Positions 1 through 7,882 of a DNA stretch of 64,000 nucleotides are shown piece after piece (the first letter of the stretch is position 1; every line of letters begins with the position of its first letter). This DNA is from Acidobacteriota bacterium (GTDB lineage: Bacteria; Acidobacteriota; Blastocatellia; Pyrinomonadales; Pyrinomonadaceae): positions 186,001-250,000 of the forward strand of contig JADKBM010000004.1 in the NCBI GenBank assembly GCA_016715115.1, given 5' to 3'. The notes under the pieces are model-generated. The model was not told the DNA's origin, searched no databases, and saw only the letters and a program-made list of their open reading frames with translations. Made by a program: the position numbers and the translations under genes.

Positions 1-7
1 TGATCAT
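1..7 (-). CDS. Start of a gene downstream of czcB, probably the RND pump czcA (partial)
   Basis: Only the start codon and a few bases are inside the window. On the minus strand a GGAGA ribosome binding site (11-15) precedes an ATG at 7-5, so another gene begins directly after the adaptor gene. In CzcCBA/CusCBA operons the gene after the outer-membrane factor and the adaptor is the inner-membrane RND pump, so czcA is the expected identity; that is inference from gene order alone. Confidence 0.5.
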
Positions 8-15
8 ATTTCTCC

Positions 16-1524
16 TTAGTGTCCGTGTTCTCCAAGATCGCCTTTCGCCAATTGAGTTTTGAGAACAAAGCTACCCTTCGTAACCACCTTTTCGCCTATC
101 TCTAAACCTTTAAGAATGATCGTATATCCCTCGGCTTCGCCGCCGATCTCGACTTCGCGAACTTCGTATGCACCAGGTTCGTCGTCTTTTGGAATGAAGA
201 TTATTGTTTTGTCTCCTTCACGTTGGATCGCGCTAGATCGAACCGCCAATTCTTCTCCGGTCGCTGCCGTCGTACCGGCGTAGAATCCGACCTCGGTAAA
301 CATTCCGGCTCTAAGCTTGCCGTTACTGTTTGGAACTTCGACCCGAACACGAGCCGTTCTTGTAGTCTCATCAAGCTGCGGATCGATGTAAGAAACCCGA
401 CCATTCAGATTGCCGATATTGGGCGATTTGATCTCTGCAATTGCTCCGATATTGAGCTTGGAGATATTGGATTCGGGAACGTTTGCAATGACGTAAACGG
501 TGCTGAGATTTGAGATAGCAAAGATCGGTGTGGCCGCTTCGACACCCGCTCCGGAATTAAACTTTCTTTCGGTAATCACGCCGGACAACGGCGCTCGTAA
601 CGAAACTAGCGACGTATTGCTCCGATGGTCGTCGTCGCCTCCAGATTCTACGGGAACTCCTAACGAACGCATTTCGTCCTCGATATGGCGGAGATCGACC
701 CGCGAAGTTTCAACCTCGGCTTTGGCTTCCTGTAGCTCCCGGTTAAGGGCGATATTTGATTGGAAATCGTATTCGGCCTTAGCAGTTTTGTAGGCCGTCT
801 CTGCCGTGACCATATCCTTTCCCGCACCGGCTCCGAGTTCGATAAGTCTTTTCGTTCGTTTTAGCGTCGCGTCCGCCTCATCAAGTCTGGCTTTTGCTTG
901 GAGAACGGCTGAGCGGTTCTCTGCTTTTTTAACGCGCGCGAGGTTTCGTCCCGCTAATTCGTAGCGTGTCTTTGCCTCATGTAGCTTGCCGTGCATCTGT
1001 GCAAGTTGCGGACTGGAAATCACCGCAAGAACCGCTCCCTTCTGAACATTGTCGCCAACACCGTAAAAAACCCGCTCGATGCGCCCTCCGACAAGCGGTG
1101 TAGCCATTTCCGTCTTTTCAGGATTTAGCTCGACCGCACCGGTGACGTACAGTTTTGAAATCGCCGGTCGCTGAGTAACAGTCTCAGTTTCGATTCCCGC
1201 CGACTCGATCATTTCGGCGTCGAGTTTTACTTCGCGCCCTGTCTCATTCTCTGAGTGTCCGGGTTCTTCCTTCTTCTCGTCTGTGACGGCTTTATCGACG
1301 GTCGCGCTGCGATTGCTGACTATCCACGCAATTCCGACGATACCGATAAGCCCGACGATAACCGCTGTGATGATCCAAGCGAGAAACGGCTTCTTTTCCT
1401 GTGAAACCTCCGTGTCGGGTGTTTCGGGTAGTTCCGCACCATCGAGATTTGATTCGAGACGGTCAAGTTCTGCCTCGTCGCCCGCGTGATGTTCGCTCTG
1501 TTCTGGAGTTTTATTTTCTGACAT
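16..1524 (-). CDS. czcB: RND efflux periplasmic adaptor (CzcB/CusB-like, HlyD family)
   Basis: The 502-residue protein would bridge an inner-membrane RND pump and an outer-membrane channel, exporting metal ions. It has an acidic cytoplasmic N-terminus, one membrane anchor at about residues 48-69 (LAWIITAVIVGLIGIVGIAW), a lipoyl/barrel-sandwich half (VGGRIERVFYGVGDNVQKGA), a long helical hairpin (about 180-290), the second lipoyl half (LRAPLSGVITERKFNSGAGV) and a C-terminal beta-barrel/membrane-proximal part ending in a His-rich tail (GEHGH). It lies 11 bp after the TolC-like gene on the same strand, which fits a CBA operon. Histidines near 88-95 and at the C-terminus suit metal handling, but the substrate cannot be told from sequence. 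Confidence 0.9.
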   Translation of the reverse strand: MSENKTPEQSEHHAGDEAELDRLESNLDGAELPETPDTEVSQEKKPFLAWIITAVIVGLIGIVGIAWIVSNRSATVDKAVTDEKKEEPGHSENETGREVKLDAEMIESAGIETETVTQRPAISKLYVTGAVELNPEKTEMATPLVGGRIERVFYGVGDNVQKGAVLAVISSPQLAQMHGKLHEAKTRYELAGRNLARVKKAENRSAVLQAKARLDEADATLKRTKRLIELGAGAGKDMVTAETAYKTAKAEYDFQSNIALNRELQEAKAEVETSRVDLRHIEDEMRSLGVPVESGGDDDHRSNTSLVSLRAPLSGVITERKFNSGAGVEAATPIFAISNLSTVYVIANVPESNISKLNIGAIAEIKSPNIGNLNGRVSYIDPQLDETTRTARVRVEVPNSNGKLRAGMFTEVGFYAGTTAATGEELAVRSSAIQREGDKTIIFIPKDDEPGAYEVREVEIGGEAEGYTIILKGLEIGEKVVTKGSFVLKTQLAKGDLGEHGH

Positions 1525-1535
1525 ATTCTTTTCCT

Positions 1536-2849
1536 CTAGTTATCAAATGTGAGTCCGAGTGCGATATAGAGATCAGCTTCGGCTTTATATTTCTTTGTTA
1601 ATGTTTCGGTCACGTCGCGATTCGCGTCGATCAATCGACGCTGCTCTACCAAAAGATCGGTGATCTTTAACTGGCCGATCCGATAGACCTGACGTATCGT
1701 CTCGATGTTTTCTCGCGAACGCGGAAGCACGTTCGTCTCAAGAGCGATGAGTGCCTTTCTTGCCGTTTCGAGTTGTTGGAAAGCGATGGTGATCTCGTTT
1801 CTGATAACGCCCTCGGCGAAGGTTCGACGTTCTTGAGCCTGTCGAACTGTGATCGCGGCTTCGGCTTTTGCACCCTGTTTGCGATCAAACACAGGCAATC
1901 CAATCGTTATCCCAAACAACAGATTCCGGTCGCGACCTTGCGGGAACGATCCCGTTGGCAAGTCGATGGTTGATCTGCTGAGAGAAAACTTTGTAAAAGC
2001 TGAAAACTCAGGTTTTGCCTCGGCTCGGATCAGCCTAAGTCCCGCATTCCCCAATTGTTCGTCAAGCTCGGCAACACGAATCTCTGGTCTGCTTTTTAGG
2101 CCAACGGCAATCGCAACTTCGGTCGAAGGCGGTAATGATGGAAAAGTGGCGGTCGGAAGTTCTTCTCGGAGGCGAAGCGGTTGCTCGTATGGCACACCGG
2201 CGAAGTACTTTAGCTTCGTGATCGCCGTTTGGAGCCGCCCTTCGATAAGCTGACGCTGAACCCGCAATCGCTCGACCTCAGTTTGTAAAAGGCTTAGTTC
2301 TAACGGTGCGGTTTCGCCCTCGTTAACGCGAATCTGTACAAACTTGACGGTCTGAAGATCGATGTCAATGATCTCGTCAAGAATTTTGATCTCGCGAAAA
2401 GCCGAAAGAGCGTCCGCATAGTCAGAGACAATGCGGGAAACGATCTCTCGCCGCCTAATGCCGATCTCCGCTTCTTTCAAGATTATCTCGGCTCTTGCCC
2501 GTTCGATTCGCCGGTTTCGTTGACCGTAAAGCTCTAAAGGGATAGAAATTCCGGTGCTAAATTCCGAGTCGCCCGGCGATCCAAGTAATCGGCCAGAACT
2601 TTGCTCGACCTCAAGCGTCGGATTTGGACGAAGCCCGGCTTGCGTCAGACGAGCCTTCGCCCTATCCACTTCAAGTTGTGCGATCTTTATCTCGCTGTTT
2701 GTTTCAAAAGCCAATTTGACGATTTCCGCGAGGGAAATGCCATCGTTTTGGCTGTGATAGATCGTGTATGTTGCATCGACCAACTTTGTCTGTCCCGATA
2801 CAGCGACAGCCGCAGTTAGCAGTGCTAACAGTAAAAGAACTCTGTGCAT
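1536..2849 (-). CDS. czcC: TolC-family outer-membrane efflux protein (CzcC-like)
   Basis: This is the outer-membrane channel of the tripartite efflux system. From the ATG at 2849 the product begins with a typical signal peptide (MHRVLLLLALLTAAVAVSGQ), followed by two OEP repeats of long helices (for example around ISLAEIVKLAFETNSEIKIA and the segment near PSTEVAIAVGLKSRPEIRVA). A reading from 2870 is open, but its first bases belong to the inserted IS element, so 2849 is the native start. The gene is immediately followed by czcB. The IS end lies about 19 bp upstream of the start codon, so the gene is now cut off from its original upstream operon partner and probably from the original promoter. 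Confidence 0.9.
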   Translation of the reverse strand: MHRVLLLLALLTAAVAVSGQTKLVDATYTIYHSQNDGISLAEIVKLAFETNSEIKIAQLEVDRAKARLTQAGLRPNPTLEVEQSSGRLLGSPGDSEFSTGISIPLELYGQRNRRIERARAEIILKEAEIGIRRREIVSRIVSDYADALSAFREIKILDEIIDIDLQTVKFVQIRVNEGETAPLELSLLQTEVERLRVQRQLIEGRLQTAITKLKYFAGVPYEQPLRLREELPTATFPSLPPSTEVAIAVGLKSRPEIRVAELDEQLGNAGLRLIRAEAKPEFSAFTKFSLSRSTIDLPTGSFPQGRDRNLLFGITIGLPVFDRKQGAKAEAAITVRQAQERRTFAEGVIRNEITIAFQQLETARKALIALETNVLPRSRENIETIRQVYRIGQLKITDLLVEQRRLIDANRDVTETLTKKYKAEADLYIALGLTFDN

Positions 2850-2867
2850 AAATTCCAAAAGCAAAAA

Positions 2868-2888
2868 CAATCCCGTCCTAAACGTTTT
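2868..2888 (+). repeat. Left terminal inverted repeat of the IS4 element
   Basis: CAATCCCGTCCTAAACG followed by TTTT; it matches the reverse complement of 4224-4244 except at positions 5 and 7. It overlaps the first codons of the extended czcC reading, which is how the native czcC start can be placed at 2849. Confidence 0.85.
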
Positions 2889-3002
2889 TTGAAAACTGGG
2901 TCATTTTAGCAGATAAAAAAATAGAGAAAGTGGTTTTTCTCAATGATTTCCTGAATTGATTCGGGCTATCGTTGAGTTGAAACAAAAACAACACCTTCTC
3001 TT

Positions 3003-4178
3003 ATGGAAAAAATAACATTATTTGCGCAGATCGTCACCCGTTTGGATCGTTTTGGATTCGACCGGATTGTCCGAAAGCACCAGACCGACAAGCATGCAAA
3101 GGGTTATGACAGCTGGACGCATCTGATCTCGATGCTGTTTTGCCAGTTCGCAAAGAGCCAGTCGGTCCGCGACATCAGCAACGGGCTTCGGTCGGCGACC
3201 GGCAACCTGAATCATCTCGGTGTCGCCAAGGCACCGTCGAAGTCGTCGGTCAGTTACCAGAACAAACATCGCGACTGGCGCATCTTCAGGGATTACTATT
3301 TTCATCTGCTCGATCTTTTAGGACAGCAGAAGACCCACCGGAAGATAAAGTTCAGGATCAAATCGAAGATTCTGCTGCTCGATTCGACGACGATCAGTTT
3401 ATGTCTGGACTTGTTCGACTGGGCGCATTACAAGACGGCGAAGGGCGCGGTCAAGCTGCACACATTGCTCGATTACGACGGCGGATTGCCGGTTTATGTG
3501 AACGTCACAACGGGCAAAACAGGCGATAACAAAGGGGCTTACGACATTCCTCTGATCCCGGGAAGCGTCGTCGTCGCCGACCGTTTCTACGCCGATCTTT
3601 ATTTGCTCAACGTTTGGGACAGCAGCGGCGTTAAGTTCGTCGTCCGGCACAAGGAGAACCTCCAATACACGGTTCTGAAGGAGAATGAGACGCCGTCCGA
3701 TTCGCCTGTTCGGGCGGACCAGATCATCGAGTTCGCCGTTCCGAAATCGAAGCAACGCTATCCGAAGAAGCTTCGCCGGGTGGTCGTCTGGAATGAAGAA
3801 CACCAACAGGAGATCGAACTATTGACGAATAATTTTACGTGGTCGGCAAACACGATCGGCGACCTTTACAAGAGCCGCTGGCAGATCGAGATCTTCTTTC
3901 GGGAGATCAAACAGCTGCTTCATATCAAATCGTTTATCGGCACGACTCTAAACGCCGTGATGATTCAGATCTGGACCGCGCTGATCACGATTCTGCTTTT
4001 GAAATATCTGAAAGCAAAGGCAAAATATAAATGGCATTTATCGAATTTAGTGGCATTTATTCGGCTGAATATGTACACCAAAATAGATTTGCAACATTGG
4101 CTCGACGACCCGTTCACCGAGCCGTCCAAAAGGCATATTAATTTGAACCAGGGGGTTCTTTTCAAATCCGACGCCTGA
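3003..4178 (+). CDS. IS4-family transposase
   Basis: A 391-residue DDE transposase. An N-terminal DUF4372-like region (residues 1-70, including HLISMLFCQFAKSQSVRDIS) precedes the RNase H-like catalytic domain: first Asp in LLLDSTTISLCLD, second in VVVADRFYADLYLL, and the Glu in YKSRWQIEIFFREIK, which gives exactly the Y-2-R-3-E-6-K signature of IS4. No frameshift or stop is seen, so the enzyme may be active. The GC-richer codons resemble the chromosome rather than the adjacent island. The ATG at 3003 lies inside the left end region; no strong ribosome site is seen. Confidence 0.95.
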   Translation: MEKITLFAQIVTRLDRFGFDRIVRKHQTDKHAKGYDSWTHLISMLFCQFAKSQSVRDISNGLRSATGNLNHLGVAKAPSKSSVSYQNKHRDWRIFRDYYFHLLDLLGQQKTHRKIKFRIKSKILLLDSTTISLCLDLFDWAHYKTAKGAVKLHTLLDYDGGLPVYVNVTTGKTGDNKGAYDIPLIPGSVVVADRFYADLYLLNVWDSSGVKFVVRHKENLQYTVLKENETPSDSPVRADQIIEFAVPKSKQRYPKKLRRVVVWNEEHQQEIELLTNNFTWSANTIGDLYKSRWQIEIFFREIKQLLHIKSFIGTTLNAVMIQIWTALITILLLKYLKAKAKYKWHLSNLVAFIRLNMYTKIDLQHWLDDPFTEPSKRHINLNQGVLFKSDA

Positions 4179-4223
4179 GAACGCGTCACAACCAATGTTT
4201 CAGGCCGGTCGGAATCCGGAATG

Positions 4224-4244
4224 AAAACGTTTAGGACAGCATTG
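4224..4244 (+). repeat. Right terminal inverted repeat of the IS4 element
   Basis: Ends in AAAACGTTTAGGACAGCATTG, the inverted partner of 2868-2888, and is followed directly by the second copy of the AAGCAAAAAC target duplication. Confidence 0.85.
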
Positions 4245-4332
4245 AAGCAAAAACTAACAAAAATGCAAGACAGTAACGGCCAGATAATGGCATGACTATC
4301 CAATCTAAAAAGCGCAGTTTATGGGTTGTTAG

Positions 4333-4671
4333 TTAAGCTCTTGGCGGTTGCCAAATGGAGAAAGAACGTGTTGATTCGTAAGGGGCTTTGTATTGAGAGA
4401 AAACGTCACTAGCTGCTCCTCGGCCAACGGGAGAGGCCACAGGTAGTGAGTAAACGATTGTCGGTGCCGGATTGCTTCCGCAGCATGAGCATACGCAAAA
4501 CGGCGAACATTCATCGTTAGTGTTGTTGTCACTGTCTTGCGATATTGGGTCTAAGTGAGCGACCTTCTGAATCGAATGCCCCTGATTGTCGCTCGGCAAC
4601 AAGCTGTCACGACACGGCTGAACCGATAGCAGCAGCAAGTAAGCAACAAAAATATAAGTCAATATTCGCAA
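4333..4671 (-). CDS. Small secreted Cys-rich protein of DUF6660 type, first gene of the efflux operon
   Basis: A 112-residue protein with an N-terminal signal-like segment (ILTYIFVAYLLLLSVQPC) and a cysteine cluster SPFCVCSCCG near residue 60. I recall the same cluster, with an upstream Cys-Asp-Ser, in the DUF6660 family, which sits just before CzcCBA/CusCBA operons in Bacteroidota and relatives; a periplasmic metal-binding role is plausible but unproven. The frame is closed by a stop just upstream, so the start is a TTG at 4671 or the next TTG at 4662. Before the IS insertion the stop was only about 100 bp from czcC, so the two were very likely cotranscribed. Confidence 0.6.
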   Translation of the reverse strand: MRILTYIFVAYLLLLSVQPCRDSLLPSDNQGHSIQKVAHLDPISQDSDNNTNDECSPFCVCSCCGSNPAPTIVYSLPVASPVGRGAASDVFSQYKAPYESTRSFSIWQPPRA

Positions 4672-5111
4672 GCCCTAATATTCTCAAATTTCGATCAGGA
4701 TTGTCTAGTGTAAGCAAACGATGTTTCTATTCCTGTGTGCGCCCACGAAACTTTCATGAAACAACTCAAGCTGTTTCGGCAGGTGAGAAAACTGCTAAAG
4801 CCCCTCCAATAGCAACAGCCAAGAACGGGCAGCTACTTTCGTAAACAACAATTAGCTTTGACATGAAGGAAATTGCTAATAACCTTGTGTCAATAAATAT
4901 TAGTTTTCTGACAGGTTGTTTTCAGAGTAGAGAAATCCTGTAAAAATAGGTGTTTTAGGTCTTAGGTTTTCGAGGGGTTTTTTGACACCTTGACCAGATT
5001 CGGTTTGCCCTAAAGTGTTTTAGCAACTACTATAAAAACCCGTTTGTCGTTTAGGGAACATAACGAAAACACTCATCTTGCTCGCGATAACTCTTTATGA
5101 AGGGGACCCCA
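4672..5111. other. 440-bp gene-free, AT-rich spacer between the efflux operon and the island
   Basis: No convincing reading frame on either strand. It must hold the promoter of the minus-strand DUF6660-like gene and that of the plus-strand small gene at 5112. TTGACA occurs at 4859-4864 and 4982-4987, but neither has a good -10 hexamer at 16-18 bp, so I do not call a promoter. Base composition becomes more AT-rich here, which may mark the edge of the accessory island. Confidence 0.5.
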
Positions 5112-5228
5112 ATGCCAGGTAAACAGTGTGCTGACGAACACAAAAAAACTTTGGAGAAAGAAAGGCTTTTAGAGGGCCGCGGATTTAGACTTTCGAGCTT
5201 GCGTATGATCATCTATGACCACATCTGA
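5112..5228 (+). CDS. 38-residue small protein of unknown function
   Basis: An ATG six bases behind a strong AAGGGG ribosome site (5101-5105 region) opens a 38-codon frame beginning MPGKQCADEHKKTLEKERLL and ending in IIYDHI. It is charged, mostly helical in the middle, and has no membrane segment. The next gene begins 5 bp after the stop, so the two could be translationally coupled. I do not recognise a family; the ribosome site is the main support. Confidence 0.45.
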   Translation: MPGKQCADEHKKTLEKERLLEGRGFRLSSLRMIIYDHI

Positions 5229-5233
5229 AACAT

Positions 5234-5617
5234 ATGGCTCTCGGCTTTAGTGTGCACTTGATCGGCGTTCCCGGGTTCTCTTACAAAGGAACCCCAGTCG
5301 CAGCGTGGACACGTAACGTACCGTGGTTCGACGGGTGGGAATTGGCGCGGGACTCGCGGATGCAGGGGAGTGGCTACCCGCTTGCCGGACTATTCTGGCC
5401 GGACGAAGTCCACAAACTTAATGAACGTTTCGCCGAGCGCGTACGACCGGACGGTTCGATCATTCCTACGGAGATGGACGCAAAGATCATTTCCGAGCCT
5501 GACGGTTCCATACAGTTGGGCGAAATGCCTCCGCCACCGACCGTAGAAGAACTCGATCAACTCATAGCTGACCTTCATGGCGGCTGGATCATCATTGAGT
5601 TGTGGGATCTGTCATGA
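5234..5617 (+). CDS. 127-residue hypothetical protein
   Basis: Soluble-looking protein with a Gly/Trp/Pro-rich first half (WTRNVPWFDGWELARDS) and an acidic helical C-terminal half with a PPPPT linker. The ATG follows the 38-residue gene by 5 bp with no clear ribosome site of its own, consistent with coupling. I do not recognise a family. An alternative start a little downstream cannot be excluded. Confidence 0.55.
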   Translation: MALGFSVHLIGVPGFSYKGTPVAAWTRNVPWFDGWELARDSRMQGSGYPLAGLFWPDEVHKLNERFAERVRPDGSIIPTEMDAKIISEPDGSIQLGEMPPPPTVEELDQLIADLHGGWIIIELWDLS

Positions 5618-5685
5618 CGCTCCGGAAGAAAAGGCAAGAAATGGGGTCTGACTTGCAAAATTGCAATTTCGGCGTGACTTTGAAC

Positions 5686-6375
5686 CTATCTCAAAGCCGC
5701 CGCAGCTTTCTTTACATGCCAACGTAGCCGCTGATATGAAAATCTATCCATCGCGCGTTGGCCGGTGAGCATGGATCCCAAAAAGACTGGAACCATTCGG
5801 CCACTTAGTTGAACCTGGTAGTATCCGAATTCTTCATTAAATGTTGTTTCGAATTGTGTTTGAAATAAGTCCGACGCAAAAGCGTTTACCACCACAATAA
5901 TCTTCGGATCGATGTGTTGAACCAGGTCTTTTGATAATTTTAGCTGGGCTTCAGCGAACGCTGTCAGCTTGTTATTTCTTAATATCCTTTCTTTGAAATC
6001 TTTTTGGCTGGTCTCACGAAAAAAGAAAAGATCGATGTGTTCCCATTCGAGGCTCGCGTGCATGGCAATATCTCGAAACTTGGCGAAGTAGGGATACTTA
6101 TCTTTGGCAAAGCGCTCTATTTCAATCGCAGAAGTAAGATTCAAGGCGTTTCGATTTGCCCATAAAAAGAATTGTTCTGGATCAATGTTTGAATGTGCGG
6201 TGTCGGTCAAGAATCTTCTAAAACCGGCAGGGCTGAATGACGGATTGTTGCCAATGAAGAGCAGACCGCTATGAATCAGGGGTGGGAGTATTAGTGGCAC
6301 ATATACATTCTCACTCGGACTGAAATTCTCTTCCCAAATATCGAACGCTAATTTATTAAACGTTTCATTATTCAT
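5686..6375 (-). CDS. Uracil-DNA-glycosylase-like fold protein of unknown substrate
   Basis: About 229 residues from the ATG at 6375 (MNNETFNKLAFDIW). The central LLFIGNNPSFSPAG resembles motif 1 of the uracil-DNA glycosylase superfamily (GxNPG type), IIVVVNAFASDLF is a core strand-helix, and PVFLGSMLTGQRAMDRFSYQ near the C-terminus resembles the last motif region of small uncharacterised UDG-like proteins. Family membership is therefore a fold-level guess; no catalytic assignment is made. It reads towards the plus-strand 127-residue gene, ending 68 bp beyond its stop (convergent). Confidence 0.5.
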   Translation of the reverse strand: MNNETFNKLAFDIWEENFSPSENVYVPLILPPLIHSGLLFIGNNPSFSPAGFRRFLTDTAHSNIDPEQFFLWANRNALNLTSAIEIERFAKDKYPYFAKFRDIAMHASLEWEHIDLFFFRETSQKDFKERILRNNKLTAFAEAQLKLSKDLVQHIDPKIIVVVNAFASDLFQTQFETTFNEEFGYYQVQLSGRMVPVFLGSMLTGQRAMDRFSYQRLRWHVKKAAAALR

Positions 6376-6389
6376 AGTGTTCTGACGGC

Positions 6390-6542
6390 CTAGCATCGAT
6401 GATACGCGTTCTTCTTATAATTTGCTCCGCAGGTGCCGCAGTGCCTTGTTTGCTTTTGATGCTCCTGATAGTGGGTCTTGAGCATCGCATGACTTGAAAA
6501 GGATCTGCGGCACACAGAGCATTTGAAAGGGGACTGAGACAT
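6390..6542 (-). CDS. 50-residue protein with a eukaryote-type C2H2 zinc finger and a second Cys/His site
   Basis: From the ATG at 6542 the product starts MSQSPFKCSVCRRSF. It contains a textbook C-x2-C-x12-H-x3-H finger (CSVC at residues 8-11, HYQEH at 24-28) followed by a second potential zinc site (CGTC, then HRC at the very end). The frame is open further upstream, but that part is the decayed end of a replication-relaxation gene, so 6542 is the natural start. Bacterial C2H2 proteins of the Ros/MucR type use a different spacing (x9), so this finger is unusual. A nucleic-acid-binding role is likely from the fold only. Confidence 0.5.
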   Translation of the reverse strand: MSQSPFKCSVCRRSFSSHAMLKTHYQEHQKQTRHCGTCGANYKKNAYHRC

Positions 6543-6571
6543 TTGTGTAGAACTTTCTTTGGGTGTTAGTT

Positions 6572-6664
6572 GATAATGATTGAAATACTGGCTGCTTGTC
6601 GAGATCCGCCAGCCTTGCCCCGATCTTCGTAAAACCAATTCGGGTTTCTCGAAAGACGTTGAAC
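6572..6664 (-). pseudogene. Degenerate 3' end of a replication-relaxation gene (partial paralogue of 8225-9292)
   Basis: This stretch aligns with the last ~90 bp of the gene at 8225-9292, including the blocks GATTGAAATAC, GATCTTCG and CCAATT. Translation gives FEKPELVL in one frame and, after a one-base deletion, the equivalent of KPVFQSL in another (compare EKPELVF and NPVFQSLID in the intact gene). So a second copy once ended here and lost its reading frame. Only the C-terminal tail survives; upstream of 6664 the similarity stops at the end of a membrane-protein gene. Confidence 0.65.
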
Positions 6665-6672
6665 TAAGAAAA

Positions 6673-6957
6673 CTAACCCTTGTCGCGAAGTTGTACTGTT
6701 TCCACTTCAGACGAGTCAAAGTCACGCGGGCCGATCGGTTTTACTTTGGTTGTCACACTCAGTTCTGATAATTCGCACGCATTTCTCATAAAAAAAGAGG
6801 CGACTAGGTAAACCATGACCGATCCAACGGCCGCCAGAAAGAACAAGTATGCTGTTTCGCGAGAAATCACGCCGAAGAGAAAGAGCGGAACGGGTAATCC
6901 GGTGAGAAGAACCAGGATAAGGAATATTATGCGTCGATCGTCGTCGTTTATTTTCAT
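6673..6957 (-). CDS. 94-residue membrane protein with two transmembrane helices
   Basis: A charged N-terminus (MKINDDDRR) leads into two hydrophobic helices, about residues 9-30 and 36-57, and a polar C-terminal tail of about 35 residues. Its ATG overlaps the TGA of the preceding gene (ATGA at 6954-6957), so it is translationally coupled to the zinc-ribbon membrane protein and probably works with it. No family recognised. Confidence 0.6.
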   Translation of the reverse strand: MKINDDDRRIIFLILVLLTGLPVPLFLFGVISRETAYLFFLAAVGSVMVYLVASFFMRNACELSELSVTTKVKPIGPRDFDSSEVETVQLRDKG

Positions 6958-7733
6958 CTGATCTCGAAGGCGTTGCTCTTCGAATAGGAATAGAGCAAGT
7001 CCGTAAATATTGGCTGGGCGGTCTGATGTTCTTCGAGTGCCTTTCTGACCCCTTCTTTCAAGTCAGCTCCTGCTGATCGTCGAACGACTTCGATAAAAAT
7101 CAAACGCCTCTGATCTTCGAACGATACTTTCCTGGAACCTTTCCATTGCCCAAGATTCCAATTGAAAGCTGTTTGACCATTTCCTCTAATTTCGGTCACA
7201 ACGTTTAGTAGAGTTCTAGAACGGTTTCCCGCACGAGCGTTTTCTCTTTCTGTGGCGCTTCGGATATCAGCAGTTCCAACTACTATGATTTCGTTGGCAT
7301 TCTTTAGCAGTTCCTGTAGTCTCTCGCTAAAGGCAGTTTTCCACTTGTTCTTCTGTGACAAGTCACCCAGTCCCTCAACGACACTTTCGCTGCCTGTTTC
7401 CCAGACGTACTTTTTATCCAGGACATATATGTCGAACGCCCCGGTCGAACCATCGGCAAGAGTAACCTCAGAGTGATAAATCCCGTTAGGATTGATTTCG
7501 GGAGGCAATTCCTTGGACGTGGTGGGAATATTTGAGCCGTTGTCTTTTTCTCGCGCAAGACGAGGCAGACGTTCCGGAATGAAGAACAACAACGTTCCGA
7601 TTACGAGGACCCAGAGAGCCAAGAGGAGTCGATGCCATCTCTCGAAAGTTGTCGGCAGTTTGTTTCCGCATCCCAGACAGTAATTATTCCCGGCCGGGTT
7701 CTCATAATAATTGCAATGTGAGCACGTGATCAT
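6954..7733 (-). CDS. Membrane-anchored zinc-ribbon protein with a possible OmpA-like C-terminal domain
   Basis: 259 residues. An N-terminal zinc ribbon (CSHCNYYENPAGNNYCLGCG) faces the cytoplasm, a transmembrane helix follows at about 36-53, then a linker and a C-terminal domain from about residue 80. The stretch IIVVGTADIRSATERENARA resembles the strand-loop-helix signature of OmpA-like peptidoglycan-binding domains, but the match is loose. It is the first gene of a two-gene unit on the minus strand and shares a 215-bp spacer with the divergent XRE regulator, which may control it. Confidence 0.55.
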   Translation of the reverse strand: MITCSHCNYYENPAGNNYCLGCGNKLPTTFERWHRLLLALWVLVIGTLLFFIPERLPRLAREKDNGSNIPTTSKELPPEINPNGIYHSEVTLADGSTGAFDIYVLDKKYVWETGSESVVEGLGDLSQKNKWKTAFSERLQELLKNANEIIVVGTADIRSATERENARAGNRSRTLLNVVTEIRGNGQTAFNWNLGQWKGSRKVSFEDQRRLIFIEVVRRSAGADLKEGVRKALEEHQTAQPIFTDLLYSYSKSNAFEIR

Positions 7734-7744
7734 CTTCCTAACCT

Positions 7745-7843
7745 CGATTGTATTTAGGTCGTTTGTGACTCATAATCTGAAATGTTTTGATCATCCCTAT
7801 CGGCGATCTTTTCCTTATAAATGGCGATTGTATTCACCTCGTT
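7745..7843. promoter_or_regulatory. Two 19-bp direct repeats in the divergent spacer
   Basis: CGATTGTATTTAGGTCGTT at 7745-7763 and CGATTGTATTCACCTCGTT at 7825-7843 match at 16 of 19 positions and are spaced 80 bp apart. They lie between the minus-strand zinc-ribbon gene and the XRE gene and could be binding sites of that regulator or another factor. Confidence 0.35.
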
Positions 7844-7882
7844 AAAGTGTGAGCTAAGGGCAACACCACTAAACAAGAAAAG

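Larger units (their letters stand above)
2868..4244 (+). mobile_element. IS4-family insertion sequence, about 1.38 kb, apparently intact
   Basis: The element has 21-bp terminal inverted repeats (2868-2888 and 4224-4244, 19 of 21 matching, core GTCCTAAACGTTTT) around one full-length transposase gene. The direct repeat AAGCAAAAAC flanks it at 2859-2868 and 4245-4254, a 9-10 bp target duplication of the size expected for IS4 elements (the last base could belong to the repeat or to the IS). Intact gene, near-perfect ends and identical target duplications imply a recent insertion. It sits between the DUF6660-like gene and czcC of a minus-strand operon, with its transposase pointing the opposite way. 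Confidence 0.9.

Noticed and set aside
2850..2870. czcC start at 2870
   Set aside because: These bases include the IS left end; the native ATG at 2849 opens a proper signal peptide.
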